64,000 nucleotides of DNA from Plantago major (GCA_026545765.1 CM048843.1:1736001-1800000), one strand, 5' to 3'; shown: positions 34,521 to 48,175, counted from the stretch's first letter. Notes: a model not told the origin generated them from the letters alone. Translations and numbers: made by a program.

Positions 34521-35353
34521 AAATTAACTAAACTAACTAAACTAACTACATACATATCAAATTACACATACATACTTAACATACATACTTAATTAACATA
34601 CATACTTCACTACATACATACTTATCAAATTAACATACATACATATTAAATTACTACATACATTCATATCAAATTAACTAAACTAACTATCAAATTATAT
34701 ATACAAATCAAATTACATATACATATCAAATTACATATAATTGATCAAATTAACTAAACAAGCTACTACATACTTCATATAAACATACAATTGAGAATAA
34801 GTAGTCAAAAATCAAAAAAATCCCAAATTTTCAAAAGTTAGGGTTTAGCCAAAATACCGTTGATTCCGAAGAAAATAGCGGATGGAATTTAAAATTGATG
34901 GAAGAAACGAGCTCCTCGTCCAACGATCTTCGAATTGACACCAAGATTGAGAAGAATCGTCAACAATTGGCCGGATTTGACGAAGGCGAAATGAAGAAAA
35001 AACGGAGGAGAAAGGAAAGAAGCAGAAACGAAAATGGCATTCTGCCTCCTGCTGAACATGTTAAAACTCTTTTGGGCCGACGGATACGTATCTGTCGGCC
35101 CAAAGGGCGATCCGTCGCTCCTGTTCTTTTTTTTTTTAAATATAAATATTAACGACGGATAATTTATCCGTCGTTAATATTTAATTTTTTTTAAAAAAAA
35201 AGTCAAAGTATGGGCGACGGATTAATAAAATCCGTCGCCCATATAGCGACGGATAAAATCCATCGCCAAACCTAACGATTCGTCGCTATGGGGCGACGGA
35301 TAAAAATCCGTCCCTCCTTTCCGTCGTTTTTTCCTTAATTTCTTGTAGTGGAT

Positions 35354-36745
35354 ATAGTACTGGATTTGCTCATCTCCCTCTCATCATATGACATTATAAT
35401 CTCATTTGTAGCATATGTTTATAGAGGCACAGAAGAGTATTTCACTTGAAAGGTTATACTAGGTTCTTGATTGCGAAGCTTGTTGTGATTGAGTGGTGTA
35501 TCTTGACAATACACTGCCCAGGGCGATGGAGCATTACAAAGGAGCATCAATTGTGTGGTTAAGGGCCAGTGGTGAAACGGTTTCCGAATCCCGAATCATC
35601 TCCAAACTTGCAATATTTTAAAATATGAATGTAAGTGTTGATAATTTTAATTCTTATTCTTGTTGAGATGTGTAAAGTGTAAACAGTGATTCATATAGTA
35701 TTAGAGTGATATTGTATTCTTTTGATGACCCATTATGTCGAGAAAAACTAACCCGATTCAACAACAATCTACTAAAAAATATCAGACTATTGTAATTCAT
35801 CTAATCTCCACGTATCAATCTCTAGTGGTTCTCTCCCCGTTTCACTATATTCACAAACAAACTGGAACATCGGAAATGATGAAAGTTGAGCTGTAATTAC
35901 TTGGATATGATCCACTCTTCCTGTTGATTAAGCCAAGAATGTTGTAATGCACTAGCACCTTATAGGCGGAAATGCACACATTCAGTATGAAATTGTTCAC
36001 ACTTCACACAGTGCCGCCACATTTCAAATGGTAATGAAGCGACAGTGCGAGACAGTCAAAATTGCAAGACCTAAGTTGCAAGAATTGACTACTCTCATCT
36101 AACTATATGAAATTAATACATCTGTGCGTTTTAACCAATAGAAGAAGTCTAATATCGGGATAACTATGATTACATTTTTAGGAATACAATCCTAGAGAAC
36201 CTATAATAAATTAATAACCATGCTCCTAAAGTCCTAATTGATGACCGAAATACTGAACCAACACTCTTCGCTGAAGTGACAAACCTCAAAATGTAATTGA
36301 TCTATTCAAGGCTTCGAGCTAAATAGTTGGAACTTAGAACTATTGAGGAATGATTGCAACACCATCCACAACTATTAAAAACATATTTAACTTTAATATA
36401 GATTTCACATACAACGTTAATAAAAACATTATTATTTTTAAGCAACACATATATATAGTTCACAAAATGAATTTTTTATTTATGAAAAACATATATATAC
36501 TCCTAGAGTTATAGACCGTAATAATATCAATGTTTGTTATTTTTTAAAATCTTTATTATAGTCGGTTTCTTAGAATACTTATTCAATATAATTCAAACCC
36601 AATTTCTGAATTTTTCATCCAAATCAGATGTTATTGTTATAAAATTATTTTAAAAATGACAATTTTAGTGAATGCAAGAAAATACCATATACGATGTTAT
36701 CATGTAAAATGAAGTATATTACCGTATACGATGTGAAATTTAATG
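35354..36745. other. Intergenic DNA, nothing recognised
   Basis: No gene with coding character or identifiable element in this 1.4-kb AT-rich stretch. Confidence 0.4.
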
Positions 36746-36747
36746 TA

Positions 36748-37018
36748 CTCCCTATCCCTATGTCCCGTGAATTTGGACCCAGTTTGACTTTTTCAGTCAA
36801 TCGTCTTCAATTTCGCCTATGAATTAATCTTAAACCGTAAAAATAAAATATTCAATTAAATTATATAATGAAACTTTAGGGACTAAACTTTTATTATTTA
36901 AAGTAATTGAACATTGTACATTTACGATTTAAGATTAATTCATATTCGAAGTTGGAGACGGTTCACCGAAAAAAAAGTCAAATTGGATCCAGATTCATGG
37001 GACGGATGTAGGGAGGAG
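36748..37018. mobile_element. Stowaway-type MITE
   Basis: 271 bp; the left end CTCCCTATCCCTATGTCCCG and the right end (…GGGACGGATGTAGGGAGGAG) are imperfect inverted copies, flanked by TA. Internally, the inverted copies extend through GTGAATTTGGACCC and AATTAATCTTAAA. Confidence 0.85.
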
Positions 37019-37850
37019 TAATATGTTGTAAAATCAAGTACATTACGTCTCAATACTAGTGGTACACTAATTTATTTCCTAGAACTTCTGTCAGCTTGTA
37101 TTTCCAATTCCAAGCACTTCATATTTTAGAGGGTTTGGTTGCAAAAGTAATAGATGGATAGTTCATAGTTCAAAGTTCAAACCTGATTTTTCAAGGTAAT
37201 TGGATTTTTTTTTTTTTTGGGATTATATACACTGTAAAATGCAACATTGATTTTTATGAGTTGTTTAGTAAATTAATATAATATTTAAAGTTAGTCATTT
37301 ATTTATTTTTAGTCAGCTAGCTGAATAAGTTTGTCATATCAACTAGATTATGATCTTATTCGAAAATAAGTTAATTGAGATGATCGAGATACTCTCAGGC
37401 TGTTTGATATAGAGTTAAAAAATTAAGTTAAAGAAAATTTTTAGTTGATTAATGAGTTAAATGTGAGTTATAAAAAATGGTGTTTGAAATAAAGTTAAAA
37501 ATTTATAGTGTTTATAGGGTGTGTAAGAATAAAATGATGTGTATAAGAAGGAAGTGATGTGTTTGTTAGTTTTGAAGGTTATTTGATTGGTTTAAAATTG
37601 TTAGTTTGATTGAAAAAGTAAAGGAGAAGTAAGAGTAGGTAGATGATTGTTTAGTGGAGAAAAAATTGAGTTAATTTTTTTACTATAGAAGATACTTACA
37701 AAACAAAAACTGTAAAACATTTTAACGGATGAAAATAGCCGATCCAACTCCAAGTGTAAAATAGCCCCCAAACTTGGTCCGGTCCGCTAATGAACACTTG
37801 GCACAAGACTTTCCTTGAACCAACCCGGTTTATGAGACGGTTCACACCCA
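37019..37850. other. Intergenic DNA upstream of the bromodomain gene
   Basis: AT-rich with T and A runs; no gene. The last part is probably the promoter of the bromodomain gene. Confidence 0.4.
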
Positions 37851-38007
37851 GCATATAAAAGAAGCTTTCTTTATCCTCCTCCTTCCTCCTCCCTTTTAGC
37901 TTCATCAGTAAATCACCAACAAATACAGAAACCAAAAAAAAATTGAAAAAAGGGGGCAATTGCACCCCCACCCAACCAGGTACCTACCCACCCACCTAGC
38001 CAAAAAA
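37851..38007 (+). promoter_or_regulatory. Core promoter and leader of the bromodomain gene
   Basis: A TATA box (ATATAAAAG) at about 37853-37861 lies some 150 bp before the ATG, followed by a CT-rich initiator region. Confidence 0.65.
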
Positions 38008-41000
38008 ATGGGTAAGGCAGCACCACTTTCTTCAGCTCTAGCTGCAACAACTACTATGGACAACAAGCCCAAGAAGAAAAAAGGCCGCCCTCCCAAAAAC
38101 ACCCCTCCCAGCCGCCGATCCACTCGCCGGAACCCTACCGATTTCGATTCCGACGACGACGAGCGCCAGCAGAAGAAGGTCAAACTCGTCGTCAGGCTGC
38201 CTGAATCTGAAAATCGCCACTCCAAGAGTAAAAGACCTAAGCTCGAATCTCAGCAATCTGATTCGGGTTCGGGTTCCGGGTCGGGTTCGGACCCGGAGTC
38301 GGAGGATCGAGGTGCCAGAGCGAAGAAACGGAAGATTAATGGCGGATCTGACGATGCGGTTTCGGCTCAGGTTTGAATTTGATTTTTTGTGTTGGATTTT
38401 GGGGGTTTTTATTTTGCTTTTGGATTTTCGCGCTAAAAAAGGGTAATTAGTGGGACTGGGAGGTGAAGATCTGAAGGGATTTGCTGTGTGGAAGTGACTG
38501 AGTCATAAATCTTTCGCATATCTGTGAAGCTGTGTTGAAAAAAATGATAAAGAATTGATTTTTATTTCCTTTTCGTGATTGGGAATTACTACTCCTTTTA
38601 CTGTCTACTAGTTGAAGTATTAATTATGTCCTTTATTCAGCTCAAGTTATTGGCTTGTTTTATATTTTCGTGCCAATTGTGCTTGGAAGAATAAAAAGTT
38701 GGGATTTGTCTTTACTCTGATTAGGATTGCAAATAGCGCAAGGAGGTTTCTTTTTGTACTTGCATTGACTGCTTTAATGTACTTTGCTTAGAGTGGAATT
38801 TTGTGCTCTCAGTATATTAATGGTTCCATTCATTTTTGCAGGAAAGAGAGGAAGAGGAGGAGGAGATGATGATGAAAGGGACGGAGTCTCCTGCACCAGG
38901 TTCGACTTGCCAAATCCTTTTCAAAATACGAATGATAAATGAGCTTGCCTATAGGTTGGCAATTTTATCTGATTTTGGTTGTTACCTGTGGACAGGGTCA
39001 CAATTGGAGTCTGGACCCACGACACCTTTGCCAGACAAAACATTGTTGGTTTTCATACTTGATAGGCTTCAAAAGTGAGTGGGTTTTCTTCTACACATGC
39101 TGTGACAATCTTTCATATCCCTTCGTACTATTTTCCTGTCTGATATAGTTGCTTACTCACTGTCGTTTTTACTTGTGTGGTTGTTATGCAGGAAGGATAC
39201 TTATGGGGTGTTCTCTGAGGCTGTGGATCCTGATGAGGTGATTGGAGATCTTTTTTTGTGTATACAGATGATAACTTTGTATGTCCTGATTGCCTGATGA
39301 GTTGTTTGTTTTTTTGCAGCTGCCTGATTACTTTGAGATTATAGAACAGCCAATGGATTTTGGCACTGTCAGGAAAAAACTTGACAAAGGCACTTACAAA
39401 AGCGTGGAAGAATTGGAGGTTAGGCTTCAGTTTTCTTCTTCGCTATATGCACTTGTGATTTTGTTATCTGTAGATATTTGTTTGAATTCTGTGTGGTAGT
39501 TTGTATGGAGGTTAGGATCCCTGTTAAAAGTAGTAAAAACACTTAAATATGGTTGAATGTTGGTTGAGGAGGTATTTGGTGGATGTAACAACTTCCTTGC
39601 TCTTATTTGTTGGATTTAGCAAGGATGTTCATAATCCAACAAATTTCTTCTTCCTCTTTGTGGATCTAGGGGATTTATGATGTTAACTACCTGAATTGTA
39701 ATCTTATGTTGCTACAAGTTCCTTTCTTTGTGGCTGGATTTGTAAATTAATGTTGCGACAGCACAGATTGGATTTTACTAACTCTTGCATTCATTACTGA
39801 ATACAGGCAGATATCTTCTTGATATGTGCAAACGCAATGCAGTATAATGCTCCAGATACAGTATACTATCGGCAGGTTTGTACACATTTTCTCTGGCTTT
39901 TGCATAAATATGTCATCAACACCCCTCCCCACCCACTGGTAAATCTTAACAAGGGTAATACATATTAGGCACGATCTATACAAGAACTTGCAAAGAGGGA
40001 TTTCCAAAATCTGAAAAACGAAGGTGAAGATGGTGAACCTCAGCCAAAGGTTGTCCGACGAGGCAGGCCTCCGGGTATTAAGATGCAGAAAAAGTCCCTA
40101 GAAACATCACCACCCATTGATAGTGCTGTCCCTGAACTTTCTTCTGGTGCAGCACTTGCCAGCGAAGAGGAGAAAGGAGCAGGATCCAATTCTTATAATC
40201 TGAGAAAGGCGCCTATGCAAAGCAGGTTTCGGTCTACAGACCCTTTTGCGTCATCATACGCTTCTAGAAATGGTGATAACCATTACGATTGGTCGGCTAA
40301 CTGGCATAATGAATTTCCAGGTTTGTATTTGGAATTATAACTGGTATTGATGATCAAAGTTCGACATTTACTTCCTTGGCTCTCTAACCTTCTTTCAAAA
40401 CTCGCAGCTCATATATTAAGAGCGGACTTGAAGTATGGGAACAAACACTTCACAGTGGATGAGAGTAGGCGTCACAGCTATAAGCAGTTGTCCCACTCGT
40501 CTTCCGGCACTGGAAATTACCCCGTGTCATCTAATTTTATTGGTGTGAAGCGATTAGTGATGGTATGATCTTTTGAACTTACTCTCATCCTTAATATTTA
40601 TGCCAATCATGCTGTGTATCGTTCCTAACTACGCAGGAGAGCACCATAATGTTTTCACTTTTCAAGATTCCTAACTGCCTCTTTTCAACTAACAGGTAGG
40701 TCTTCAAGAGCCACTTGCTTACGCAAGAAGCTTGGCTCGGTATGCAGCTACTCTTGGGCCCGTAGCTTGGAAAATTGCCGCAAACAAGATCCAAGCTGGT
40801 ATACCTCCCGGAATGCAATTTGGTCCTGGCTGGGTGGGCGATAATGGGCCTCCTTCACGCCTGCCATCTTTATCAAATGAAAAGCAAAAATTGTCAATCA
40901 ACACTCCAACCCATTGCAATTCAGCACAACTTTTGACACCTTCAACTTCCAATCCAAGCCCTGTTTCAAACGGGGCTCCAGAAGGAATGGTCGAAGCCGT

Positions 41001-41283
41001 TCAGAAACTGAACAGCCAGAACGACCAAAAACCTGTTTTCCAGCCTCACGTGAACAGTTCTGGAGGGATGCCGAGTCCGAGAGAGCAAAAACCCGTGGTT
41101 CAGCCTCACACAAACAGTTCCGGTGGAATAATTGGGAAGCCGTCTGCAATGCAGCCGCAAAAATATTCTCTTTCAGATCCACCAGACCTGAATGTAAGAG
41201 TTTTAGTTGGTTCGCCGCCTAGTTCAAGTAGCTTACAGCGGATCGGTTCGCCCCAGCAGCCAGATTTAGCTTTACAACTTTGA
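38008..41283 (+). CDS. Bromodomain protein of the BRD1/BRD2/BRD13 type
   Basis: Nine exons: 38008-38370, 38842-38899, 38996-39074, 39192-39237, 39320-39418, 39807-39875, 39969-40320, 40408-40562 and 40696-41283. They give 602 residues with consistent splice phases. The ATG at 38008 ([20 protein letters not shown]) is preferred over upstream in-frame non-ATG codons. The N-terminus is Lys/Arg rich with an AT-hook-like KKKGRPPK. The single bromodomain (about 152-245) runs from [15 protein letters not shown] through the ZA loop [16 protein letters not shown] to [11 protein letters not shown], whose Asn contacts acetyl-lysine. A second hook-like RRGRPPGIK follows, then a conserved [20 protein letters not shown] block and a low-complexity C-terminus. 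Arabidopsis BRD1, BRD2 and BRD13 are subunits of the BRM-associated SWI/SNF complex, so a nuclear chromatin-remodelling role is inferred. Confidence 0.93.
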
Positions 41284-41768
41284 GGATTGGTTTTTGTCCT
41301 CACATATTATTTGATGGCTGCAGCAGCATCTCTCTTGTTCTGTTGTCTTGTTAGGTGATTGATTGATGGCGCTTGGATGGCCCAGGTGTTTGAGTTGTTG
41401 GTGAAGCTGCTGATCCTTAGATTTAGGACATAATTTGTACATATAAATAACTACTACATCAATTAATGTGTCATGTGTATTTAATTTATTGTGTAACCTG
41501 AACTCGAACTAAAGAATTGTTTACTGTAACATTTGGGATATTAATAACTTTGACCCGTCTATGGCTTTTTTCCAGGAGTGAAGAAAATGATATGAACATC
41601 AGTTGGATAGTAAGGATTAATTTAATTTAGTTTATTACTCTCCGTCTCTTCCGCAGAAGTTCATGTATATATGTAATACGTTTCACAGACTGACTTGAGA
41701 TATGAAGTTATCCTGAGCAAACTAAACAAGGCATCAATCATTAGCTCGTGGGCCGGTTGCCCAATTCA
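41284..41768 (+). other. 3' flank of the bromodomain gene
   Basis: Presumed 3' UTR and terminator region, ending where a LINE inserted. No other gene is seen. Confidence 0.45.
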
Positions 41769-41875
41769 TTTTTTTTTTTTTAAACCGAAAAATACTTTAT
41801 TTCATTCCAACAGTTAAGTACACAACCGATCCGTGGATCCAGGTAAGCAAACATAAGCAAAATAACCAACCTATT

Positions 41876-44800
41876 CTAATTCAGCATAAGTAAAGCACAA
41901 TACTTGCACAGTTTTATGTCCTGCCAACATCTATTGATAACATGATTGACAATCGATTCATCAAGTCTAACATTAATGGGTTTCTGCTTGAAGATCACTT
42001 GGTTTCTTTCAATCCAAATTGCATAAACAGTCTCCGTGAAGGCACATCGGAGAATCTTCTTACGCCATCCAATTCCCCGTAGCTGCAAGCAAAACCAGTC
42101 GACCTCCTCCTCCCAAGGTCGTGGGGCACGATGTATGCCGACCCATGCCAACACTCGACCCCAAATCTGTTGTGAGTACGGGCAGTCGAAGAAGAGGTGA
42201 CGCATTGACTCGTCATCCAGGCAGAATGCGCAGGTTGGAGTGATACTCGGGTTCCATCGTAGCACCCTATCCTTCGTAGCAAGTCGCGCATGTAGTCCCA
42301 TCCAGGTGCAGAATTGAGCCCGGGGTTGCGCCTTGTTATCAAACCACCACTTTTTCCAATGCACATCGACTTTTGTGCCACGGAGTTCCTCATACAATGC
42401 TCTAGTGTCGAACCTCCCCTTTATCCGCATATTCATCCAAGCTGCCGAATGGTGTACCAGATTTCTGCTCTTCATAATGGCCTTTAAGATCCATGAGGCA
42501 TCTGTTGGGAGTTCCATATCCATCACCTCCCGCTCCTTGATATAATAGCTATGCACCCATTTGACCCATAATTTATCCGCTTTACTGCATAGGTTCCAAA
42601 GCAGCTTTGTGACAGTACATGCATTCCACTCAATCAGCGATGTGAGGTTCAGGCCTCCAGCATTCTTCGTATCACAGATCTTGTCCCATACAATAGGAGC
42701 TCGATTGGTAACTTCCGCGGTACCACTCCATAAGAAGGATCGGCAGAGAGCTTCGACATGTCTGATCACCTGTTTTGGCATAGGAAAAACTCAGATCCGA
42801 GAATTAGTCATAGCCTGCAGAACACTCCGAATCAGTTGCATCTTACCCGCATAACTTAATAATTTCGAACTCTAGTGCTTTATCCGAGCGGTGATCCTGT
42901 CGATAAGGGGTTGGCATAACCTGACCGTCAATTTTCGGGTAGTAAGCGGGACCCCAAGATATTTTACTGGTAGTTTGCCTTCCACAAAACTCGTGACCCC
43001 GAGAATCTGCTCAAAAGTGTTACGGCTCACTCCTCCATAGAATATACGGCACTTATGCGGGTTTACTACAAGCCCCGTGGCTCTCGAGAATTTATTAAAT
43101 TGGCTCATAAGGATCGACACCGAGTGGGGGTCTCCTCTAACAAACAAAAGCAGATCATCCGCAAAGCAAAGGTTCACAATATCCAGCCGTTCACACTTCG
43201 GGTGGAAGTTAAAATCTGGGACATTCTTTACTTGTAGCAAAACCCTATGGAGGTATTCCATCATGATCACGAAAAGGAGTGGGGAGATAGGATCACCTTG
43301 CCGCAAACGTCTTTCCGCCTTGAGCAGCCGTGAGGGGGTTCCATTAACTACAGATTCGTATGCAGACCGAGCACACACACCGCATGACCCAATCCGTGAA
43401 TTGCATCGGGAAACCAAGTTCATCCATGATTCGCTCCAGAGCACTCCATTCAACAATATCATATGCTTTCTGTAAGTCCATTTGAATCGGCGGGGAGACA
43501 TTTTTCCTGTCATAGCCTCTAACCAACTCACTGGCCAGTAGGATGTTATCATGGGTCACCTTACCCGGAAGGAAAGCATATTGGCTCTCATCAATGACTG
43601 AGTTGATGACCTTACTCAACCTGTTCGTAAGAATCTTGGAGATGATTTTGTACAGAGTAGTACAGCACGATATAGGTCGCATTTCCTTCATAGTGTAGGC
43701 GCCAGCCGTCTTCGGGATAAGGGTGACTAGGGTATAGTTCACGACTTTGTATAACCTCCCATTCTCGAAGAAATCGTATACAGCTGCAAGGATATCCATT
43801 TTAATCACCGGCCAGGAAACTTTGAAGAATCGGGCATTGAAACCATCGATATCGGGTGCCTTCGTATCACCAATACCTTGCAGCGCCTCCCAAACATCCT
43901 TTTCGGTCACCTTCTGAATAAGCCCGAGTCTTTCCTGTCGATTAAGTTGTTTTCCCTGACGTAGAGCCTCAATATCGATTCCATCAAGCCGAGTCGACTT
44001 TGTACCTACAAGATCCGTGTAGAACTGTAGGACCTATTTCGCCATATCACCTTGATCTGTCAGAATCACTCCCGCGGGTGTAAGCAATTTCTGTAGGCCA
44101 ACTTGTCGATTCTTATCCTTGACGACCGCATGGAATAAAGCATTATTTCCATCCCCCACACGCAACCAGTGGACCTTTGCCTTTTGAGCCATAAGAGCTT
44201 CCTCAATCTCATTCCATCTTATCACCTTAACTAGAGCTTGTTTGACCCGATCAATTCGCCCCACATCAAATCGATCAATTAGGAGTGCTGTTTGGGCAGC
44301 ACTTAGCTCTGTACGGGCACTGTCCAAGTGCACCCGCGCCCCCACATGTTGCCTCCCCAACGATCTCATACACGGTTGAAGGCCAAGCAGTCGCCTCCAC
44401 ACCGTATACATCGGCTGTCCTGTATCACCCAGACTCCAATTCTCACGTACAGTACCAAGGAATTGATCATGGGTAGCCACACCGTTTACGAATCGAAATT
44501 GGTGACTTCTTGGTATGTTGAACACCTCCATCTGCATATATAACGGGGTGTGATCAGATACTCCAGGTTCCAGGACACGAAGAATCATAGCATCAAAAGT
44601 CTGGAACCACTCAGGGTTGCAGATGGCGCGATCAATACGTGAATAAATATGCCTATTCGACCACGTGAAGCGGTCTCCAATCATGTCCTTCTCGGTTAAT
44701 CTTGTAGTATCCATCATATTTGCCAGATCCCGGAACTCCGCCGCCGCCACAGGTTGACCTCCTACCCTGTCATCATAGTGAAGGACACTGTTAAAATCAC

Positions 44801-45228
44801 CTATTACCATCCACGGACCTGCTATATGTGTCGCCAGCTGCTCAATGTCGCACCAAAGTCTACGGCGCTGCTCAAGTGTGTTATGTGCATACACAAACAT
44901 AACCCACTGTGTAAGTCGGCCATCCAAAGAATGGATACCACAGTGAATATACTGATCCGAAGCGGTCACCAATCGAATATCAATCTTGTTATCATTCCAC
45001 AAAATCCAGATACGACAATTCTCATGTGCATTATAGTTATCAAGGTAGCACCATTTGCGCCCCAAACGCTGGCGAACTCCGCAAACGCTGGCGAATTCGT
45101 TCCATCTTTTCTTTCTTTACCCTTGTTTCCAAAAGAGCAGCAATAGATACATTAAGGTCAGAGAGACGGGAGCCAATCTCACGAAACTTTACTGCTTTGT
45201 TCAGCCCCCTAATGTTCCAGACAATCAT
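41876..45228 (-). pseudogene. LINE ORF2: endonuclease, reverse transcriptase, zf-RVT
   Basis: The reading starts MIVWNIRGLNKAVKFREIGS (ATG at 45226-45228), as plant L1 ORF2 proteins do. The apurinic-type endonuclease follows (GPWMVIGDFNSVLHYDD, RFTWSNRHIYSRIDRAICN, SDHTPLYM). RT motifs are ITLVTLIPK-like VVNYTLVTLIPK, MRPISCCTTLYKIISKILTN, YAFLPGK and CFADDLLLF. The C-terminal zf-RVT has CAFCLDDESMRHLFFDCPYS. Frame changes near 45050, 44035, 43345 and 42780 interrupt it. Confidence 0.92.
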
Positions 45229-45569
45229 GATGACTGGTTTTGCTCAACCCCGGAACCAATCAAAGGGTCCAGGGCCGCAAAACTATTACCCAAAACAATG
45301 TCATGACTCCTCAGCTGAGAGTCCACCGGGGGTGCCCGTGGGTGATCCGGACCATTCTGACTTGCACCCGGGTGAGTCACCATGTTGCCACTATCAGTCC
45401 CACCCGTAACGCCCACTTCCCGTGCTGGCTGCTGAACTCGATGCTCTCCTTGGTGCGGACCGGGAATCTCAGTGCGTTCCGCATCATGCCCAACCTGTCA
45501 CGCCTAGGCCGTGTTGCACTCTCCGGCAAGACGCCCATCCGTCAGGTTACCCACCACCGCCTCGCTCGG

Positions 45570-46712
45570 TCATTGTTCCCGATTCCGAGGGGGCGTAGGC
45601 CTACGACCCATCTCACCCACACATTGATGACCTATCTGCTGGCATCTTGCACAAAACGGAGTTTGACATTCATACTCAATTAGTTGCTCAATGCGCTTAT
45701 CTTTATTGTCCTTGATGATCACTGATTTTCTTAATTCCTTCGTGACATCGACCTCTATCATCACCCTGGCATAAGTAACTCTGAGTTTCTTAGAAGTACA
45801 TTCATCCGTAACCATTGGCTTTCCCACAGTACTGGCTATCTTAGCGATGCTCTTCTCCCCCCAAAGATGTAGAGGCAGGTTGGGAAACTTCACCCACACA
45901 GGCATGGTGCGGAGTAGATCCTCCTTAAGCGAGAAGTTTTGAACCCAACGCAACAGAATAACAGTCTTTCCAAACATAGAGTATGGTCCGTTCTTCATGA
46001 CAACCTTCCATTCATCCTCATCCTGGAACCGAATTATGAAATATCCCTCTTCATTATAGTATAGTTCCGGTAGCTTAACAAAATTCCAGTATTTGATCAT
46101 ACATTGTTTCACAGCATTCATGGTTAGGTCCATTCCCATCACAAAGAATATCAAAGAATTTTCCCAGAATTTCAGTTCGGACTCGACATCTTCATCCTCA
46201 ATCACCACCTCAAACTCACCATCCACAACCGCCGGAGGAACGTATTTCAGTTTCTTACCATGGTCCGGTAGACGATTTCCTCGGATAATATCAACCCAAA
46301 GGGGTTTATCAATGGGGTTCACTGTCAAATTGTCCATAAGTTGTGCTCTGTGCAAAATTTCCGGGTCCAGTGTGTTATCCAAATTCAGTTCAGGAATCCT
46401 CCCATCGGAATTCCTCTCATCGATATCCAAGGTTTTCTCTGCCTCAATATCGGAATCCGGGGTCGCTGTGTTTGTGCTAGCTGGGACAATCGGATTGACA
46501 GCCTTCAATCGATCCGATTCAGTCCTCTTCGAAATCGGGAAGCCCACGATGGTCGAGTTCAAATCGACCCTCGATTGCTCCATCATTGTCCCTGCCGTAC
46601 TGGTCGATGCCTCCGTGAAGTCGATCGGATCTGCTGCGCCTGCCGGAGCCCCCTGCTTCTTCGGGCGACCACGGGGGCGCGGTGGTTCCGACGGATTTTT
46701 CCTCAGAGCCAT
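45570..46712 (-). pseudogene. LINE ORF1 with DUF4283 domain
   Basis: 380 codons from ATG 46712. It begins MALRKNPSEPPRPRGRPKKQ, then has the DUF4283 region (LKFWENSLIFFVMGMDLTMN, GPYSMFGKTVILLRWVQNF, MPVWVKFPNLPLHLW) and the first part of a zinc knuckle (FCARCQQIGH). The knuckle is cut by a frameshift after HQC, so the last Cys is out of frame. Confidence 0.88.
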
Positions 46713-46943
46713 CGTGATTATCGACGATGAGAAGTTTTGCTGTTTCTTCTTTTTCTCGAGGCGGATTGATCCAATTTCTTTTTATTACTAGACCAACTCT
46801 TTTTAGTAGTACTATAATTTAGACAATCGGGTTATGGTGAATCGGTGATTATATGATTACAGTGTAACGTTAAATAGAAATGAAAGTAAATTGTTTGAAT
46901 GTAGAATGCACAAAAACAAAAAAAAAAATGGCAGTATTAAATA

Positions 46944-47176
46944 CTCCCTCTATTTCACAGAAAGTGTTACAACTTTCCGTTTCCGGCGTTTCAATAAAAG
47001 TGTTACAATTTCCATTTATGGAAACTAGTTAAATAATAAAACTCCCTACCTTTCACTTTTATTACAATATGCCACTCAGTTAATCTCTAATAATCAGTGG
47101 GGTCACTTGTACTTTCTACTTTTTCTTAAAATTTGTGCAAATCCAAATTGTAACACTTTCTCTGAAATGGAGGGAG
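46944..47176. mobile_element. Stowaway-type MITE
   Basis: 233 bp with nearly perfect 29-bp TIRs (CTCCCTCTATTTCACAGAAA against CTCCCTCCATTTCAGAGAAA) and TA on both sides (46942-46943 and 47177-47178). Confidence 0.95.
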
Positions 47177-47439
47177 TAAAACATTACATTTGGTTTCGTG
47201 ACGTGCACTGTTAATTTCTAGTGGGCCATATTGCTTCTGTTTAATTTTCAAATCCATATATTATGTAAAGCACAAAGGGCTAAATCGTACCAGATTCGTT
47301 CAGTCCTACATGGAATTTTGTAGAATTAGTTGTATTTTAGTAGTATATATTTCATTGTTATTTTTTGTATGTTGACTCTATATATAGCTTTTATTAAATC
47401 TCATATAACTTTATCTACAAAAATTCGAAAAATATTTTG

Positions 47440-48175
47440 AACATATATTTTAATTCGTCGTGACAAGACGAATCCATAGACACCAATCTTGAATAGTATT
47501 ATTCTAAGAAATTATTTTATTCATTAAAATAAAATATAAATTTATTAAATAAGATAAAATGAATTAACGGAAATTTAAAAAATAGAGTATTTATCAAAAA
47601 AATTCAATCTACGTGAAATTTTATGGAATTAGTTGCATTTTTAACCGGTATATCTTCCACTATTCTAGATACTTCTTCGTTTACCAATCAAAAAAAAAAG
47701 ATAAGGAATTTTGGGTTAGGCTGGAGACACACCATAATAATGTGCAGCAAAGCCGTTGATACAGATTTTTATATGTGAGTTCCTCTATTCTACACTTCTC
47801 TCTATGTTTTATTCTTTATATCTCCTTAATAAGAATAGGATCCAATTTCTTAATTAGGTTAAAGCACCAAACAACTACTTATATGAGTGGCTTTCAGTAA
47901 GACACTTTTTATATATAGCTAATTTTTTGTATGTTGGCTGCATATATAGTATTTATTAAATCTAATATAAATTTATTCTACAAAACTCTGAAAAATATTG
48001 TGAACATATATTTGAATTCACCATGACAAGACGAATCTATAGACACCAATCTAGATTATTATTATTAATTAAATAAATTATTTTATTCACTAAAATAAAA
48101 AATATATTTATTATAGAAGATAAAATAAAATAATGGAATTTAAAAAATAGAGCATTTATTAAATATTTAATACTC
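47440..48175. repeat. Two direct copies of an AT-rich repeat with GACAAGACGAATC core
   Basis: Copy 1 (about 47420-47600) and copy 2 (about 47990-48175) share GAACATATATTT, TGACAAGACGAATC, ATAGACACCAATCT, an ATTATTTTATTCA segment and AATTTAAAAAATAGAG. A third copy in inverted orientation starts at about 49160 (GTCTTGTCACGACGAATTC) and reaches about 49350. Confidence 0.8.

Larger units (their letters stand above)
32208..35350. mobile_element. CACTA (En/Spm) DNA transposon, degenerate
   Basis: The ends CACTACAAAAAT and, inverted, CACTACAAGAAAT define the element, with the 3-bp target duplication GAT (32205-32207 and 35351-35353). The subterminal regions are packed with direct and inverted copies of GACGGAT/ATCCGTC, as expected for transposase-binding sites of CACTA elements. 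Interior minus-strand fragments resemble plant En/Spm-type transposase. A second CACTACAAAATCGG end with its own GACGGAT block starts at 32677. An AC-rich tandem repeat (33420-33600) and a CATA microsatellite occur inside. Confidence 0.92.
41769..46790 (-). mobile_element. L1-type LINE retrotransposon, full-length but decayed
   Basis: On the minus strand the order is ORF1 (DUF4283), endonuclease, reverse transcriptase, zf-RVT and a poly(A) tail, seen as the T run at 41769-41781. The element is about 5.0 kb. CCAATT borders both sides (left of the T run and at about 46770), which may be a short target duplication. Several frameshifts show it is inactive. Confidence 0.93.

Noticed and set aside
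37905..38256. Minus-strand frames over the first bromodomain exon
   Set aside because: Antisense shadows of a biased GC-rich exon that is well explained on the plus strand.
45026..45683. Several plus-strand frames of 80-147 codons
   Set aside because: They run antisense to LINE ORF1/ORF2 and have no recognisable domain.
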